NCBI GenBank assembly: GCA_019614645.1
Contig: JABWDB010000004.1
Location: 3,658,001-3,722,000, forward strand
Source of the DNA: Stratiolaelaps scimitus
Lineage: Eukaryota > Arthropoda > Arachnida > Mesostigmata > Laelapidae
DNA: 64,000 nt
Direction of reading: 5' to 3'
Shown here: piece by piece, positions 25,201-38,719 of the stretch
Numbering within the stretch: the first letter of the stretch is position 1
How the letters are laid out: each line of letters begins with the position of its first letter
Notes under the pieces: generated by a model
What the model was told of the DNA's origin: nothing
Databases searched by the model: none
What the model saw: the letters and a program-made list of their open reading frames with translations, nothing else
Program-made: the position numbers and the translations under genes

Positions 25201-27359
25201 AACGCCAAAAGCAGCAGTAGCAGCAGCAACAGCGACTTTCGAGCAGCCGCACAACACGAAAGGTAGCCAATTCATGTAAAACGGATCCAATTGATTGACC
25301 ATGTGGATTTGTATTATACGATTCGACATCTGAATTTTCGATTTTTTTCTCCAGCTGATAACGATGACTTCAAGTACAGCAAATGTGTTTTCCGAGTTTT
25401 CCGATTCGCCTGACTTCATACGTGAGACCCGCGCCAGCGATTTCGTTAGCGAACCCACGTACATATCCTTAATTCAGGCCCTATTCTTCGTATGTCTACG
25501 CCGTCGCTACGATTTGTTTATATATTTATGGATAGACGGTTTTCCCTCAGCCTTGGGCAACCTTCAGGAACTAAGGCCGCAGCGTCTCGAAGGAGCTACT
25601 TCGAAGTACTCAATTTACCACCCTATTGAACCGCTAGCAATCGTTCGACATCCGCTCTTTCATACAGTTGTAAGGTTTCCCCCGGTATATTTTTTAAATT
25701 ATACCGAATGTAGTCATTAGAGCGCATAGCAACCACGTAGACTTCCTTCTTCGACGCTTCTGCAAGCACAGTAGAACTGTCCCCCCTAGGGGTTATAGTG
25801 GGACACCCTGTGGCTCGGGTCCCAGAAGCTTGAGAAATAGTACACAGGCAGTAGGCTCCGAATTCTGTGTACGTATTTGGCCTGTAATACGGCCACGTCA
25901 TCGTGCTTTCTTTCGGCCTTTTCTGCTAGGCCGTTTCACGCACGCGCACACCTCGTTGACTAACTCAGAAAGTTCCGCTTGCCCTTCTCTGTGGGATCGG
26001 GATTTTCTCCAACATATTATGAGACGACACGCCCTATATACTTCGTGGCAAGGGCTGAACAGACAATACTTGGAAGAACAGAGGGACTGTGGAATATAGC
26101 GAGCAACCTATCGTCTTTAAGCTAGCCTCAGCAGAACCCGTAGCAAACGGGGGAATGAATCGAAATGCTGAAAGCATACCCAAACCAACCCACAGTGCAC
26201 AGCTGGTTTCAAATCTTCTGAGTTACTTGGGTGAACGTTGTAGTACTTTGTATACACGCGGTCTGTCGGCAACGCTGAACGGAAGACAAGAAAAAATGTA
26301 TTAGCATTTCGCCATAAGAAGATCAAAAAGAATCGATACGAGCTGTTTCGTCTCGCGATGCGATGTGGCGAAGCGTATGTACCCTTATGTACATGCGCGT
26401 ATACTCAGGTTAGTTCCAGTGGTCAACATTAGCTTTCAATGCCCACGATGGCCACGAGGGAAGAACTGCTTTCATAATACCCTGTATCGTGCGGATAATA
26501 TTTGGATTAAGGGTGTTCTATTTTTTGTTGTTAGCTAACTCGGCGCGAACGCCAGCATACGAGAGAATCTCGAAGTGGATCGAAAACAAGGATTTAGCAG
26601 ATACCATCTAAGACTTGTTTCGCGCTCTGCACGGTATACGTATGCTTATATATAGCACGAAACACATCCGGATGTGGCAGCAGGGTCCCATTTATCTTAG
26701 CGAGAAAACACAGGTTTTGCTAAGAAACTCGAAAAACGAGCGTTTCTTCGGAGAGTACAGGCGGTGGCGCAATCTGACCTCGATACACAATTGAGCTTCC
26801 TTTCGTAGAATGCGATGAGCTCGACTGAGCGACACACAACGAAAGTCCGCCTCTTCATCGGCACCAATCGGAACGAATGGGAAGTGGCCCAAAGCGGGGA
26901 GATATACGGGAAAAAGAGCAGTGTTACCTCGAGCAACACTGCTTCGTGTGGCTGAACTCAAGCTGACCAATGCAAAAGTATACGTGACGAATCGAAGTTG
27001 ACTAGCTGGTGGATCAGGTGAATGCTTGTCTATTCCATAAAACTAGATCCCTAATCGTCTCGTTCACCATTCGTTGTCGCTCTCAACTGCCGGGCCTGGC
27101 CGTGCGCGCGAATCTAGTGAACTCACCACTAGCTAGTCAGCTAACAGCCTGCGAGCCCACCAGGTGCCGCAACATTTTTCACAAGCATTATTATTCCACA
27201 CAAGAGACAAGTTGATCAAGGGCCCTTCATGGGAGGATTTAGAGTACGAAGCGCTCCCGAGATCCGCTATGCAGAAAGACACCACGATGTGGGATTTTTT
27301 GTGAGCTTTGTTTGCGCCTGAAAATCGCACAAAAAACAGGCGAACACTTTTCGGAGGTG
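22261..27359. other. Unassigned DNA
   Basis: (TA)n tracts lie near 22650, 23341 and 24728-24752. The last is followed by a short stem (24751-24757 with 24774-24780). No recognisable gene. Confidence 0.55.
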
Positions 27360-28090
27360 GCGGTGGCGAATATGTATGAGTTCGTTTCGAAACCTCTCAC
27401 TGGCTGGCTGTAGAAGCCGCCGGTTAAATCGACAGTGTCAGTTTCCGGGAAGGGAAAGCAAGACTCCAGCAGATGTTCCAGTCGGCCGATTTTCGTTGAG
27501 CCCTCGACGGAACCGCGTCGCCTTTTTGCTGCGAACGTCTCTTTGCTCTGGCTCTCTGCTGCACACTCACTTGATCAAACGAATGTGGCTCGAGACGTAC
27601 GCGTTCGTCTCTGTCGGTGGACCGCGCGCGATCCACTCATTTGGTTTTGCGACTTTTCAAGAGCAGCCCTACTCTACGTGGACGCCCCATACTCTACGAT
27701 GAGACGGCAATGAGCGAGTATACCCATCATCGCCGGCTGCCGCTTGCGTGCCCCGTGTTGGCTCGAATCTCAATTTTCAATAAGCCCATATCTGGTGCTG
27801 GAGTGAAGCAGCCCCCTACAGCGCATACGAGTCATCTTCAAGTCTGAGAGCTTGAGAACACGAGATTCGTTCATTAACTGATTCAGTTGGTCGCACTGAG
27901 GAAATTACGTTTCACGGGCGCAGGCGAAGTGCAGCGCGAGACAATTCGCCTACGTCTATACCACTTTCGAGTCTCGATTAAATTTCGCGCTCGTGTCTCG
28001 TTCGAGATATGTATGATATCTACACTACAACTGCTTCGAAAGCTGATGCGCACTTGGTTTGCCTACGACGGTGAAAGAGCATGATGACGG
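27360..28090. other. GC-rich patch with overlapping open frames
   Basis: Base composition is visibly richer in G and C than in the flanks, and frames are open on both strands (27376-27702 plus, 27424-27636 minus, 27435-27713 plus). No motif supports any of them. It could be untranslated leader or promoter-proximal DNA of an unseen gene, but nothing here proves that. Confidence 0.3.
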
Positions 28091-28817
28091 GAGTGAAAGC
28101 GAATTGTGCACAATTATTATTCGTTCCTGTTTGTAACAACTACGCTCAATTTCAATCTCCGCAAAGCAAACGGCGCCTGTATCGCGTTGGGACGCTTCCC
28201 AGAAGAGCAGATCGGTAAGGCAGTGGCAAGGGATGCGGCGTTCATCAAACACCAGACCAGATTACTCTGGCTACCCCTGACGAAATATTCAAACTTTCGA
28301 ACATGCCGAAACATTCATGCGGTGCGGTCTACAACGATACCTTGCAAAGCCGATTCGGACAAAATTCAACCCTTTGTTCAGCTCGCTAACCGACGGTATG
28401 GGACGACAAGCGATAATGGCGCAGACGCGAAGATGGATTCTATGGAAACGCTAAGCTAAACTCATATAACTGTAGGTGGCGGATAAGCACCGCGTTGCTG
28501 CGTCTCTTCAGACATTCACCTCCTTCCGATACGTCGTTGATCAGGATGAGAAAAAGGACTACAAGCACGACGACAGCTAATCAGGTAAGGAAGGAAGAGC
28601 TGAGATCTCTCCACAGGAATCGAGAGAAAATGAGATCCCCGCACGTGACCAACGACAGCAATTCTATGAGATTCCTTCGCTGCTACTAGTTCCTCGAATG
28701 TGCTTCTCCTGTTGCTGTCCCATTCTCTGTATCGTATTGCTGTATGGAATCGTTACACATTTAATACCTACTCCGTCTTGCTTTATGGGGTTTGCTCAAT
28801 GGCCCTATCTTGCACTG

Positions 28818-28850
28818 ATATATATATGTATATATATATATATATATATA
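28818..28850. repeat. (TA)n microsatellite
   Basis: A TA tract interrupted once by TG. Confidence 0.9.
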
Positions 28851-29269
28851 GAAACAAAGCACGATGCGTATTTAATCTTATCTCGAGGCCGGAATACCAC
28901 CTGTTTGGTACAGCTGCAACAGAAGCACCAAGGAAGAACAATAATACTAACACCAACAACATTACCAGAAGCCCCAGAATCGTGCATCCTCTCCCTTGCT
29001 TCGCATACAAGGCAGGGATATTCGATCAGCATACGTTAAGCTAAGCTAAAATATGTTACGTAGCTATAAGCTAATAAAACATTTTCGGATGAGACAGCTA
29101 AATGTAGGGCAATGGACTACTCGGCGACAGAGGAGGCGGGTTGAAAAAAGCAAAAGCAAGAGTAGCGAGGGAAAGCATGTCAGGCACGACCCGCCGCGTC
29201 CGACCTTCGGCGGGGCCATGTGTCTACCCATAAACTTTTAAAGCCTTTTCACAAGCTGTCTGCTAGCAG

Positions 29270-29449
29270 GAACGTCTTGCACGGAACGTAAATAGCACTC
29301 ACTACCCGATATCAATGTACGAGAGGCAGACGAAGGCGAATGATATGGGTGAGGTAGATTCAACAGCGACAGTAATCAGATCACAAGGCAGCAAGTTATG
29401 CGACATATGCGGAGCTAGCGCCTATTCCCATGCAGAGGACATGGTGCAG
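29270..29449 (+). CDS. Candidate internal exon (weak)
   Basis: A 180-base stretch is flanked by a possible acceptor (a pyrimidine-containing run ending in AG at 29268-29269) and a good donor (CAG then GTATGA, junction after 29449). It is exactly 60 codons, open in one phase-0 frame. That frame runs from a TAG just upstream to a TGA just inside the would-be intron. The encoded peptide includes an ATG-started part and the cysteine pair in SKLCDICGASAYSHAED, which resembles half of a zinc-binding site. No second cysteine or histidine pair is visible. No partner exon was found. A chance open frame remains likely. Confidence 0.18.
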
Positions 29450-30444
29450 GTATGAACAGGCCAGAAGGGTCGAATGGCTAATACGTCGGTGGGGTCACTC
29501 CGTCGTACGCTCGCTCAACACACTGAGCGTTCTGCGTTTGGTCGGGCGGTGTCCCGACGAGCATCTATGGTCCCGGAGCAGGTCCCTTAGTGAATTGGCA
29601 GACGAGAGCGCCCGTCAAATGAGGAAGGCTGCTAGATTCGAGTCTAGACAAAGTAAATGCACCAACGAAAAGGGTGAACGACTGCCACAAGTGCATGACG
29701 GCCTGTGCATGTAGAGGTATGCACAGAACCCTAGCGCTGCAACCCTGTAGTCCAACGGAGGAGAAGCCGGGACCGACCGCTTGAGTGGACTAGGAAACGG
29801 ACAAGGAAGATTCTTTGTTTGTTACTTGAAGCCGATGCCAAAACGACGAACAGATACGTGGAAAAATAAAGAGCGAACGGCGAAACGAAATGTGGACAAG
29901 CAGACCAAAAGGAATTGGACCGCACGCCAAGGATAACATCGTGGACGGAACGACAACTTAGATATAATGTACACGTGGGAGGAGACCGTGTAACGACGAA
30001 AGGACAAACTGAGGGAACCTCGTTCGTGTCTTGGTGACCTTAGCATTAGTATTTGGGCCAAATCGTCTACTGGAATAGAGCTGTACGCGATTGGGAGACA
30101 TGCCTATAACCGGTGCAGGCCCTATGTTCTGTGCACTTATCCCACTAACTATAGATAAGGGTAGTGTGTCACCTGATCCGAGTCCCAGTGCCGGCAGTGG
30201 GAGCAGCCTTTACTGTACCGTTGTGGGTCTGGCGTGTAATACCGAACACGATGTTGTTGCGGGAGAATGAACAGACTGAATTCGTACCAAAGAGGGAAGA
30301 ACAGTTGTAGTAGATTCGAGCGTTTCTCTGTGACCCAGCCTGATTCGAAGTATTATTTCTTGATATGGGAGGTATTTTTCTCCGCCAGCGCTATTTAACT
30401 AGTCTGTCTAGTACAACTTCTCACATGCTACGTCATAACCTCCA

Positions 30445-30465
30445 TTATATATATATATATATATA
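30445..30465. repeat. (TA)n tract at a mariner insertion point
   Basis: About ten TA units end directly at the mariner-like terminal repeat. Mariner elements insert at TA, so the tract may have been the target. Confidence 0.85.
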
Positions 30466-31850
30466 TTAGGTTAGTTGATAAGTTCGTTTCGCCATCTTTG
30501 AAGTGGTGTTTTTTTAGCTCCATTTAACTATAATTCGTCTTACATCCGTCTTACGTCTTACATTCGAGCCACAGCTCAGCTCAATTTCCCTAATTTTTGT
30601 TTACATACCGTATCCATTCCTCTGGGTGTCTCTCAAACTTCTTACATATCTCTAACACATGGATGACGTCATCATAGACTTTACACATCTCACATGGTGA
30701 GCAAAAGTGGTGTAGTTTCACTTAAACCAATGCTATGGGTTTTCAATTTGGCGGGATTTTTAACGCACCAATTCCACGTCGGACAGCCTGCTTACATTTC
30801 GTCTGTGTGCATCCACAGTCGATCTTGGTGGCGTGGTGCATTCGTGTGCGGCTTGCAATTGGAGCAGACACGTAGCAGCCCGGCGGCCCCACCGTTGCAC
30901 ATTCGCACTTAGGGGTCCGTCTTACGAAGCAATACCGTGGACGTTACGTGTTGGCCGGGAGTTGCCTGAAAACATTTCTCTGTGCATTAGGAGCAGTTGC
31001 CCAAACGATCGAAGACGAAGACCAAACACCTGCATATGCATGGCATTGTCTTCTTTTTCACCATTTATGCACAGAACAAAATGCAGCTGAGATCGCGAGG
31101 ATTGTTTGTGAAGTGGAAGGGGAATCCGACCTTAGGACCCTGTCAATGTGCTAACTTTAGAGCTAGACATTTCGATGTGAATGACAAGGAACCATCCGTA
31201 CGGAGGGGCAGATGGCGAATTGCTGAAAATCGCAAATAAAAATGCGACCCAATCAAATCTGGAGTTTAATGCTCAGCTTGGAATAGCTCATTCAACCATA
31301 GCGGGTCGTTTACACGCTTTAGGCAACATACAAAAAGGGAAGGAAAGTGGGTGCCACATGAACTTAATAAAAATCCCATTAGCATCCATCTCAGAATGGG
31401 CTTGCTCGTCGAGAGTTTTCTGTAAAAAAAAGAAAGAGTTTTCTGTACAAAACAGTTACGGAAGATGAAAAATAATATAGAATTCACTGCCATAAGGCGA
31501 TGCTGTGCATTTGGTGGGATAAAAAGGGAGTGCCTCTATTGTAAACTGCTAAAACCTGATAAAATGGTTAACGCACAGCGTTACACAAGACAACTGAGCC
31601 GAGAAATTGACAGGAAACGGCCGTGGTGGGGGAAAGGCCAGCGGAAAGTGATATTGCAACATGGAGAGGGCTAGGGCCCATGTTGCTTTGGCGACCCGCC
31701 GTACTGTAACCGATTTCAGTTGGGAAACTCTGCCACACACGGTGTTGTAGCCCAGGCATTGCCCCATCGGACTACCATATCCTCAGATTCATGGTGCACG
31801 GGCGAAGGTGCTCTACGTGAAGCCTTCAGTCAGCTCGCTCTAAATTGGAA
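30466..31850 (+). mobile_element. Decayed mariner-family DNA transposon
   Basis: The left end at 30466-30494 reads ttaggttagttgataag and onward, which resembles terminal repeats of irritans- or mellifera-type mariners. About 500 bases of noncoding DNA separate it from the transposase remnant. No matching right terminal repeat is visible after 31800, so the 3' end is lost or too diverged, and the end coordinate is approximate. Mariner transposase cuts and pastes the element at TA sites. Confidence 0.8.
30990..31800 (+). pseudogene. Mariner transposase pseudogene
   Basis: The family order is kept but the frame changes at least four times. First comes the N-terminal helix-turn-helix: LLFHHLCTEQNAAEIARIVCE, then in another frame ANFRARHFDVNDKEPS. 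The second helix-turn-helix is LGIAHSTIAGRLHALG at about 31270-31330. The catalytic part begins with VTEDEK, where active copies have a GDEK-type motif, followed by AMLCIWWDKKGV. LLKPDKMVNAQRYTRQL and KVILQHGEG follow; active copies have ILQHDNARPH, so the second catalytic aspartate is lost. VALATRRTVTDFSWETLPHT and IAPSDYHILRFMVHG complete the order, the latter holding the third acidic position. Several in-frame stops lie between these blocks. The protein cannot be made, so the copy is an old fossil. Confidence 0.85.
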
Positions 31851-34800
31851 GGTCATCCTGATTCTTCACTGCCTGAGCTACGTCGTACCGAGAGCGTGAG
31901 TCTATTTTTCGAGCCTACATTCATACATACATTAACTGCATCAATTGGAAAAGAAGACAGCCAGGCGAGCACGATGAATCAAACCCAAATCCGGCTATTC
32001 TTCGGCTATTCCTCTTCGTGTTCGTCGTTGTCACAAGCGCGCGCCACGTTGGGTCAGTGTACAAGGTTAGGTAGGGGAAAGCTGGCAACAGCTCCCTCGA
32101 GCACGTGCTTGAGCGCAATGCACACAAACTCCAAACAACCACCACTTACTATAATAGCTCGCTAGCTGGCTAATTCCATAACAAACAGCGGCGTCGTTGT
32201 CCGGACAATAATATCGCGGCACCCCTAAGTCCGTCGAACCGCACAAACGGTTACATGAGACGACATGAAGAGAGAGAGCATTTCCATTGCCGACGCCCAT
32301 AAAGCTCAAGTAACACTATCCAACGGTGTGGAGCAGTTCAATTCAGATGTCTGTCGATCGTATTCGAAGTAAAGTGAAGCACAATATCTCGTGAATACAG
32401 TAGGGCACCAAGCTGATGTGTATCGAGATGGTGTCAAGCGGCGCCACAGGGTACACAGACATTTAAAGGCATGTGTCGATTTGAAGAGCTAATACTGACG
32501 TCCATGCGCACCACATACAGACCGAAAATTCGCCCCGGCTATAGGCGGCTCATTGATTTTTCCGCCTGTTATTACTGGGTATCTCGTTAATTGTGGCTAG
32601 CATAATTTTATTTCCCTGCCAGGTAGCTAGTGCCAGAGAGGCGACGACCGCTCTATGACCAGCAGCGCTATCAGGCCAGCGGGGTCACGTTTGATAACCG
32701 AATGAACATCGGCCCTTCCATCTGGTTCAGAGCGTCTGGAAATATCGGAAAACCAGAAACGCGAAAAACGATCCGACTTCGCTACCGCTTCCTGCTCTCC
32801 AATTCGATTGAGGGACGGCGAATTCTATTTAGACTCGTTGTTGGTGATGCCTGTATCTATAATACATCTGCATATGAGGATGTTGTAGATTACACTAAGG
32901 AGTCCGTTAAAAAAAGCAGTGACCGTCAATGGCAATTGGCCAACACGAACAGCCGCGCCCGTCCAAATTGGAAGCCTCTCGATCGTTGCAAACGCTAACT
33001 TCGGGTGGTCCCACCCCTAATAATAGTAGTAGTAAAAAACAATATTCAGCTAGAATCCGAGACCAGATACACAATACTTATCTATCACTCGTGTTGAGTA
33101 GGCATGTCTCACGGCTGCGTTTGAACATGCGGTCCCCGGCGCGGTGGTGCCTCGTAACACCACTTCGAAGCACACTATGTTCCGCTAGATATAGAAACAT
33201 CGATTGGCGTCCCAGCTAGCTTCCCCTGTTATAGGCGCGCCGCATCAACGATACATTTCGCTATCTCGTGTACCACATCTGCATTGAACACTGCTCGGGG
33301 TGTGTAAACAGCCAGTGCAGTTAATATATGGCAGGATGATCGGGTACAAGCGCGTAGGATACGTTTCGTGGAGTACGTCGTATCGCACATCTCTTTGAAG
33401 TGAAGCTCGCCTCCCACCTTTCGGGAGAGCCTGATCTTTGGGTCAGTGTTTGTGGCAGCGTTTGGCTTACAGCATCAATTCAAAACAGCCAATATGTCTT
33501 CGCCTAGTTCGGGAGCTAGCTACCTAACGGACACCATGCGGGGTTGTTTGAAGGAATCGTTCCACTAAACAGACGATTGGATTACGACTAAATGTTCACT
33601 TACAACTCTCTCTCTCTCTCTCTCGCTAACAAAACCACTTATGGTGCACACAGTTTTTAGTATATACATCTAATAATTATTTGTCTGTTGTCTATTAACC
33701 AACGGCATAACTGGTTTCTCTTAACACTGAGTGCTGAATTTTTCGTATTTTTGTTTTATTTCCGTTCCCTAAACCTTGCTCCTGTATGCTGTGCATATGA
33801 GGTGTCCACAGGATGAGTAAGTATGGAGTCGAAATGTCATATTATAACGTGAAACTAACTGCTGGCGAATATTCTACGATTTCTTAGAAGGTCTGCTACC
33901 ATTAGAGTCAGTGGTTCGTGATCCGTATTTCAGTTAGCAGCTGCGCATTTTACTCGAGCTTTTTTATCCTTTTACGTCTACGTCAAATATGGCATTAATA
34001 AATTGCACTAATAGCGGAGCGAGTATCACGCCAGTATTTCGACGTGGTTCGAATTTGAGCGGGAAGGACCAGCTCTCTACTACGCTGCTGTTCTGGCAGT
34101 ATATGCGTGCGCAATGACCTCGTCCGTCTTTCTAATGTACGTACACCTCTCGAGAGGCTTAGCCGGCCACCGAGAAAGGTAATGATTAAAAATTCCCACA
34201 GCAAAGATTCGTAGTATTTCCCTCTGACGTTCGGGTGATTTAACATGTTGTCTTGCCGTGTTCGGTTCTGAAAGAAGCACGACCACAAATCAACTCCAAG
34301 GGCGAGTTCTCATTGTCCCGCGTACGGCACGTTGTCGGGGCGGGACCTTCTCCTCTCTTGTCAGCCATTGCCGACCCACGAAATGGGTCTCGAAGAAGCG
34401 AACCATGACGAATTGGCCAATATGTGAGGAGCGGTGGATTTCACGCCCACCATACGAGGGAATGAGTTTCTCAGCGGTGCAAAACGTCGAAGGACGGTAC
34501 GATCAAGGTTCTTGAAATCAGGCGCGAGAAAGATTGACGAATTACACTACGCGAAGTTAACTGGTTCCCTTTGAGAACAAACTCATCCGGCGGTGACACA
34601 CAGACCGTGTGCTAAATCGAATCTCAAAATTATTGTGCTGCGACGACGTTCTTGTGACGGTTGGAGCAGAGCAACGGCTATCGCCTACCTTGAAGGACGC
34701 ATCGCATATTCCCCCTTGTTATTTTGAATGGGCCCAACCAAAGTGTCATCCGTAATGAATAGCTTAGGCTATTTCACATTAACATGTAATCTTATTTTCT

Positions 34801-37443
34801 ATACCTTGGATTATATACAGTGATCTTACGTATACCCTTCAGCGCAGAGTGTCCAACAGAAAGCAAGAACAAGCGTCGTCGATAATAGAATAGCTCTGTA
34901 ATGAAATGGCATACGAATACTATGAGGAATAAGAGATGCATTAACTTGCGCAAGTAGACCCTGCAACCCATTCTGGTCTATTAAGTCGTCGAATTGTGGA
35001 TAGCAGAGCGAAGGAAGGCCACTGTTCTGCACTGTTCCATCCACGCTAATGGCATCTTACTGAGATTCTATTAATGGCAGATAGACCACGATCGATTTGA
35101 CGTCTTCATAATATTGTCAATGTCGCGTCACATAATAACTTTACTGGTTCACTATTTTTTTGATGTTGCTCATGTGGCGTACGAAAGAACGTACTCACTT
35201 TTAAACTTGGACAAAATTAGACATCGAAAATTCTATCATATGCCACACATGCATCTGATCATCAGAAAAAGACATGTTTCTTCGCTTTGACTGCTTTTGT
35301 CAGGACAACAAATTGAAACCTTGAAATATGAAGACAGTCTTTGAGGACCATGAGACTCAGCCATGTAGATGGCTGGATTGGAGACGTCATTGGAGACGAA
35401 CGACTGCGAAAGCCTCGTTGATATATATATGATTACGAATACAGGAACGTCGCTTCTCGAGAGAAACGTGAGACCTGGTTATCCTGTACTGAAATCCTTT
35501 TGTTGCAAATGGCAGTGGCTCTGTACGATTAGCATATTAGCAGCAGGTGACATCGGTGACAGCAGCGGCGGCGGCAGGAGCGACCTTCACTGCAGATACC
35601 GTGCAAACATGTCTTTCTATTATAGAATGGTTCACAATAGAGAACTTATCGGAGACAAGTTAAGCCCCGTTGTATGCTACAAGGCAAGCATCTGAAGAGG
35701 TTTGCCGGTAGGACATGGGCTTATATGGGCGCCGAGCTGCCGAACCAGCTGAAAACGTATTAATAAGCATACACATACACCCACTCAGGGAGAGTGGGCG
35801 AGAGAGGAAATATTAGAGCAAAATTTTCTATCATCGCATAGATTTAATTGAACAAATACATTATGTGAGAGCTTGGCGGCTGTTCAACGATAAACTTACT
35901 TTTACCCTGATTTTGAGTTTTTAATCGGTATAGGTTTGCTTGTTATTTCATCGACAGGGGATCTCCTGTGAAGAGGAGCAGGTTCGCTTGCTCTCATGCC
36001 TTTCAATACCGAACTAATGTGAATCTTACTCAGCTTGAGAGGTCAGCAGTAAAATTTTTAGTCATTCGAATGGCTGCTAATCGGCTCGTTGCCGCTAATA
36101 TACCTCACGGAAAACAGAACCTGCATGGGGTGGATTAGCTCAGGTGTTTACCAACTCGAGTATAGAGGGCCAATTGGCAATTTAGCCCGCGTAACTTTCT
36201 TCTGTGAAGAAACGATGTGATTTCACATCAATGTCTACGAGGCACCATAACAGTGACACAAATAACACGAATTCTCCAACGGACCTATTGTCACTCCAAA
36301 ATTCCATCTCATGGAATAAAATAGGATTGGAGGTCCGGTCCCATCGTAAGATCGCAGCTGTTATTTGAGTTCGTCTCCCTATAAATGCCGACTCTATGGC
36401 CCTTCCAACCAACAACTTCGTGTGAGGATCATTGTAGCGCTGAGTTGTTGAGTAGTAATCGTCGTAGACGGATTGATTAGGTCGTTCGCCAGCTAACCTG
36501 TCCTATGGCTCTGAATACTATAGCAGTAGGTACAGTAGGCCTACTGTTTTGAGCAGGCTTGTCCTATCGTCCTCGTTTTAGAGCAAGTATTTAGCGCAAA
36601 TGCTTCTGAAGTTTGGGGTGACTAGGATAATTTCTCACAACCACCACCACCACGTGCAGGAACTGTAGTAATAAACTGAAGGACTTCGAGCTCCTCCCCA
36701 AGTTCGGCAATATGCTCATTAAGTGTGCAGGTCGTATAGGCGGAAACGTAGTGAAAATGCGCCCACTTTATTATTGTTTCAAGCCAGAGCGAAATTACAT
36801 TCTCCAGAAATAGGCTAGCTCAGCATATGAACGAATTTAGTGTAAATTTTCGACTCGGAGCCACGCTAGAGAAGCAAAGAGCCGTGAGGTCTTCGCGCTC
36901 CCTGCTGCCCTTCGAAGGTCGTGAGAAAATCCGAGAGTCTCAAGAAATCAGGGTGAGCTAATTACGCTGCGAACTAATAACTTCGCATCGGCGCTTGCGA
37001 TTAGCTGTTATAACGGGCACGTGTATTAAATAAGACGAAATAATTGAATATGCATACACTGGGCTAGTAATACAGTAGCGTATCATATATTTAACTATAA
37101 ATGGTGATTATCAATGACAGCATGCGTAAACACAATTCCCACGTATGTATAAGCTCTAATTGAAGATGTGGACCCTCCGACGAATGCCGCTTACATCAAA
37201 CCATAATACTGTAACAGCAAAAACATGGCAATTAACCCCCGCTATAATAATCGCTTTGCTGTTCGGTGAAATGAAAATATATAAATAAAAATAAAACTAT
37301 AATGAAATATAAAAATATAAATACACTTTTCATCGCCGAGTTGTTTCATTGCAGCATGAAACGACATATGGAGACTTCTGTTGTATCTTCCTCAATGGCA
37401 GGAACTATATAACACAATCATATACTGCAGGATAATACAGACC
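31851..37443. other. Unassigned DNA
   Basis: There is a (CT)n run at 33606-33624 and a perfect 16-base palindrome at 36532-36547. A frame at 32630-32998 on the plus strand looks protein-like in composition but has no motif. I see no gene. Confidence 0.5.
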
Positions 37444-37734
37444 GCATCAAAAAGATAGCCCACCCCCATGTTTCTGATTTTTGTTCTCAACCATAATTGG
37501 CACTGCAGTTTCACTTTCAGTCATTTCAATATATCACATTTCAAGAACATCCCACGAATATTTGGCTATCTAACTCACATGTAGACATTTGATATCGGAA
37601 ATTATCGTTTTGAGGGTGCGACGAAAGGAGAGGACAGTTAGTGTTTGTCGAGTGGGACGACAGTTGGAAACGCAATTCAGTTCCAAGATCGTTCTCTTAC
37701 AAATTTTCTGGGCCCTTTGTCAGCGAAAACTACG

Positions 37735-38667
37735 ATGAGCCGAGGCCGCCAACTTAGTGAAGATGAGAACAGAAATTCTTTTGAACCCCAATGAAGAAAC
37801 CAAGCCAAAATCGGAAATCGCGCGATTTTGCAAACAAACAGGAAGGTGATTTCGAATTTTCTTAAAGATCCTGAACAGTACTGGATCAAGGAGGCACCAA
37901 GACGACCCGAGGCAGTAAGTGAGCCTGAAAATCGCTTCCTCCTCCGGAGAGCCCCTAACAGGTTTTTGACTTATCGCGAAATTGCAACCGAGGCTGGAGT
38001 CGAAACGAACGTCCGAAACATGCAAAGATATCTTCAGATATCAGAACATCTTGTTCACAGAAAACTCAAACGAAAACACCCTTGATTATTGAAACACAGA
38101 TCCAAGATTTAGCTTCGCTCGTGAGCAAATTTCGTTTACAGAGGAGTGGCAACGTGTGCTCTTTTCCGATCAAAAAGATTCAATCTTGATGATCCTGACG
38201 GACATTCTTATTATTTCCACGACATTAGGAAAGACAATAAACTCCTAAGTCGACGACAGATGAGAGGGGCTGGTGCTGGTGTGATAGTCGTGCCTACGTT
38301 TCTATGTTGGAGGGTCAATTCAGGAATCACGCCGAGAAGACCTGTGCTGAAAGATTCATCTTCCAGCAGGATAACGCCGCAGTTCATACGGCGAAGATCG
38401 TCAAGGAGTTCTTCGGAACTCAAGAAATACAGTTACTGAGCTGGCCCGCACACTCTCCAGACGTGAATATTATAGAAAACTTGCGGGGTGTCTATCTAGA
38501 GCTGTTTTTAAAGGTGGCAAGCAGTATCAAACGCTACATGAGCTAAAAACGCTTTGGTAGCCGAATGGCATGTTCTTGATCAAAACCTCATACGCAAATT
38601 TTATGAATCTATGCCCAGTCGATTGATCTCTGTTCTGGAGAACTGCGGCGGCCCAACAAAATACTAA
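37735..38667 (+). pseudogene. Tc1-like transposase pseudogene, copy 1
   Basis: The frame starts at the ATG at 37735 with MSRGRQLSEDENRN, the usual Tc1-type N-terminus, and meets a TGA after about 19 codons. Copy 2 has the same stop at the same place. VISNFLKDPEQY and FLTYREIATEAGVE cover the DNA-binding region. The catalytic domain has FSDQK (first Asp at 38168-38170), then in another frame FNLDDPDGHSYYFHDIRKD. About 66 bases are missing after GVIV compared with copy 2. Next come FIFQQDNAAVHTAKIVKEFF (second Asp at 38370-38372) and SPDVNIIENLRGVY, with Glu at 38475-38477. These two lie 34 residues apart, the D34E spacing of Tc1 enzymes. The C-terminus ends GGPTKY then TAA. Several frameshifts make it nonfunctional. 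Confidence 0.88.
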
Positions 38668-38719
38668 ATTTGTAAAAAAATTGTAAGAGAACGATGTCAG
38701 AACTCAGTTGTGTTCGATA

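Noticed and set aside
29580..29660. tRNA-like T arm (ctagattcgagtctag) with an A-box-like stretch upstream
   Set aside because: The acceptor stem does not pair and the loop is one base short; a chance stem is more likely.
36130..36165. tRNA-like A box (ggattagctcaggtg)
   Set aside because: No B box follows within tRNA distance and no acceptor stem can be paired.
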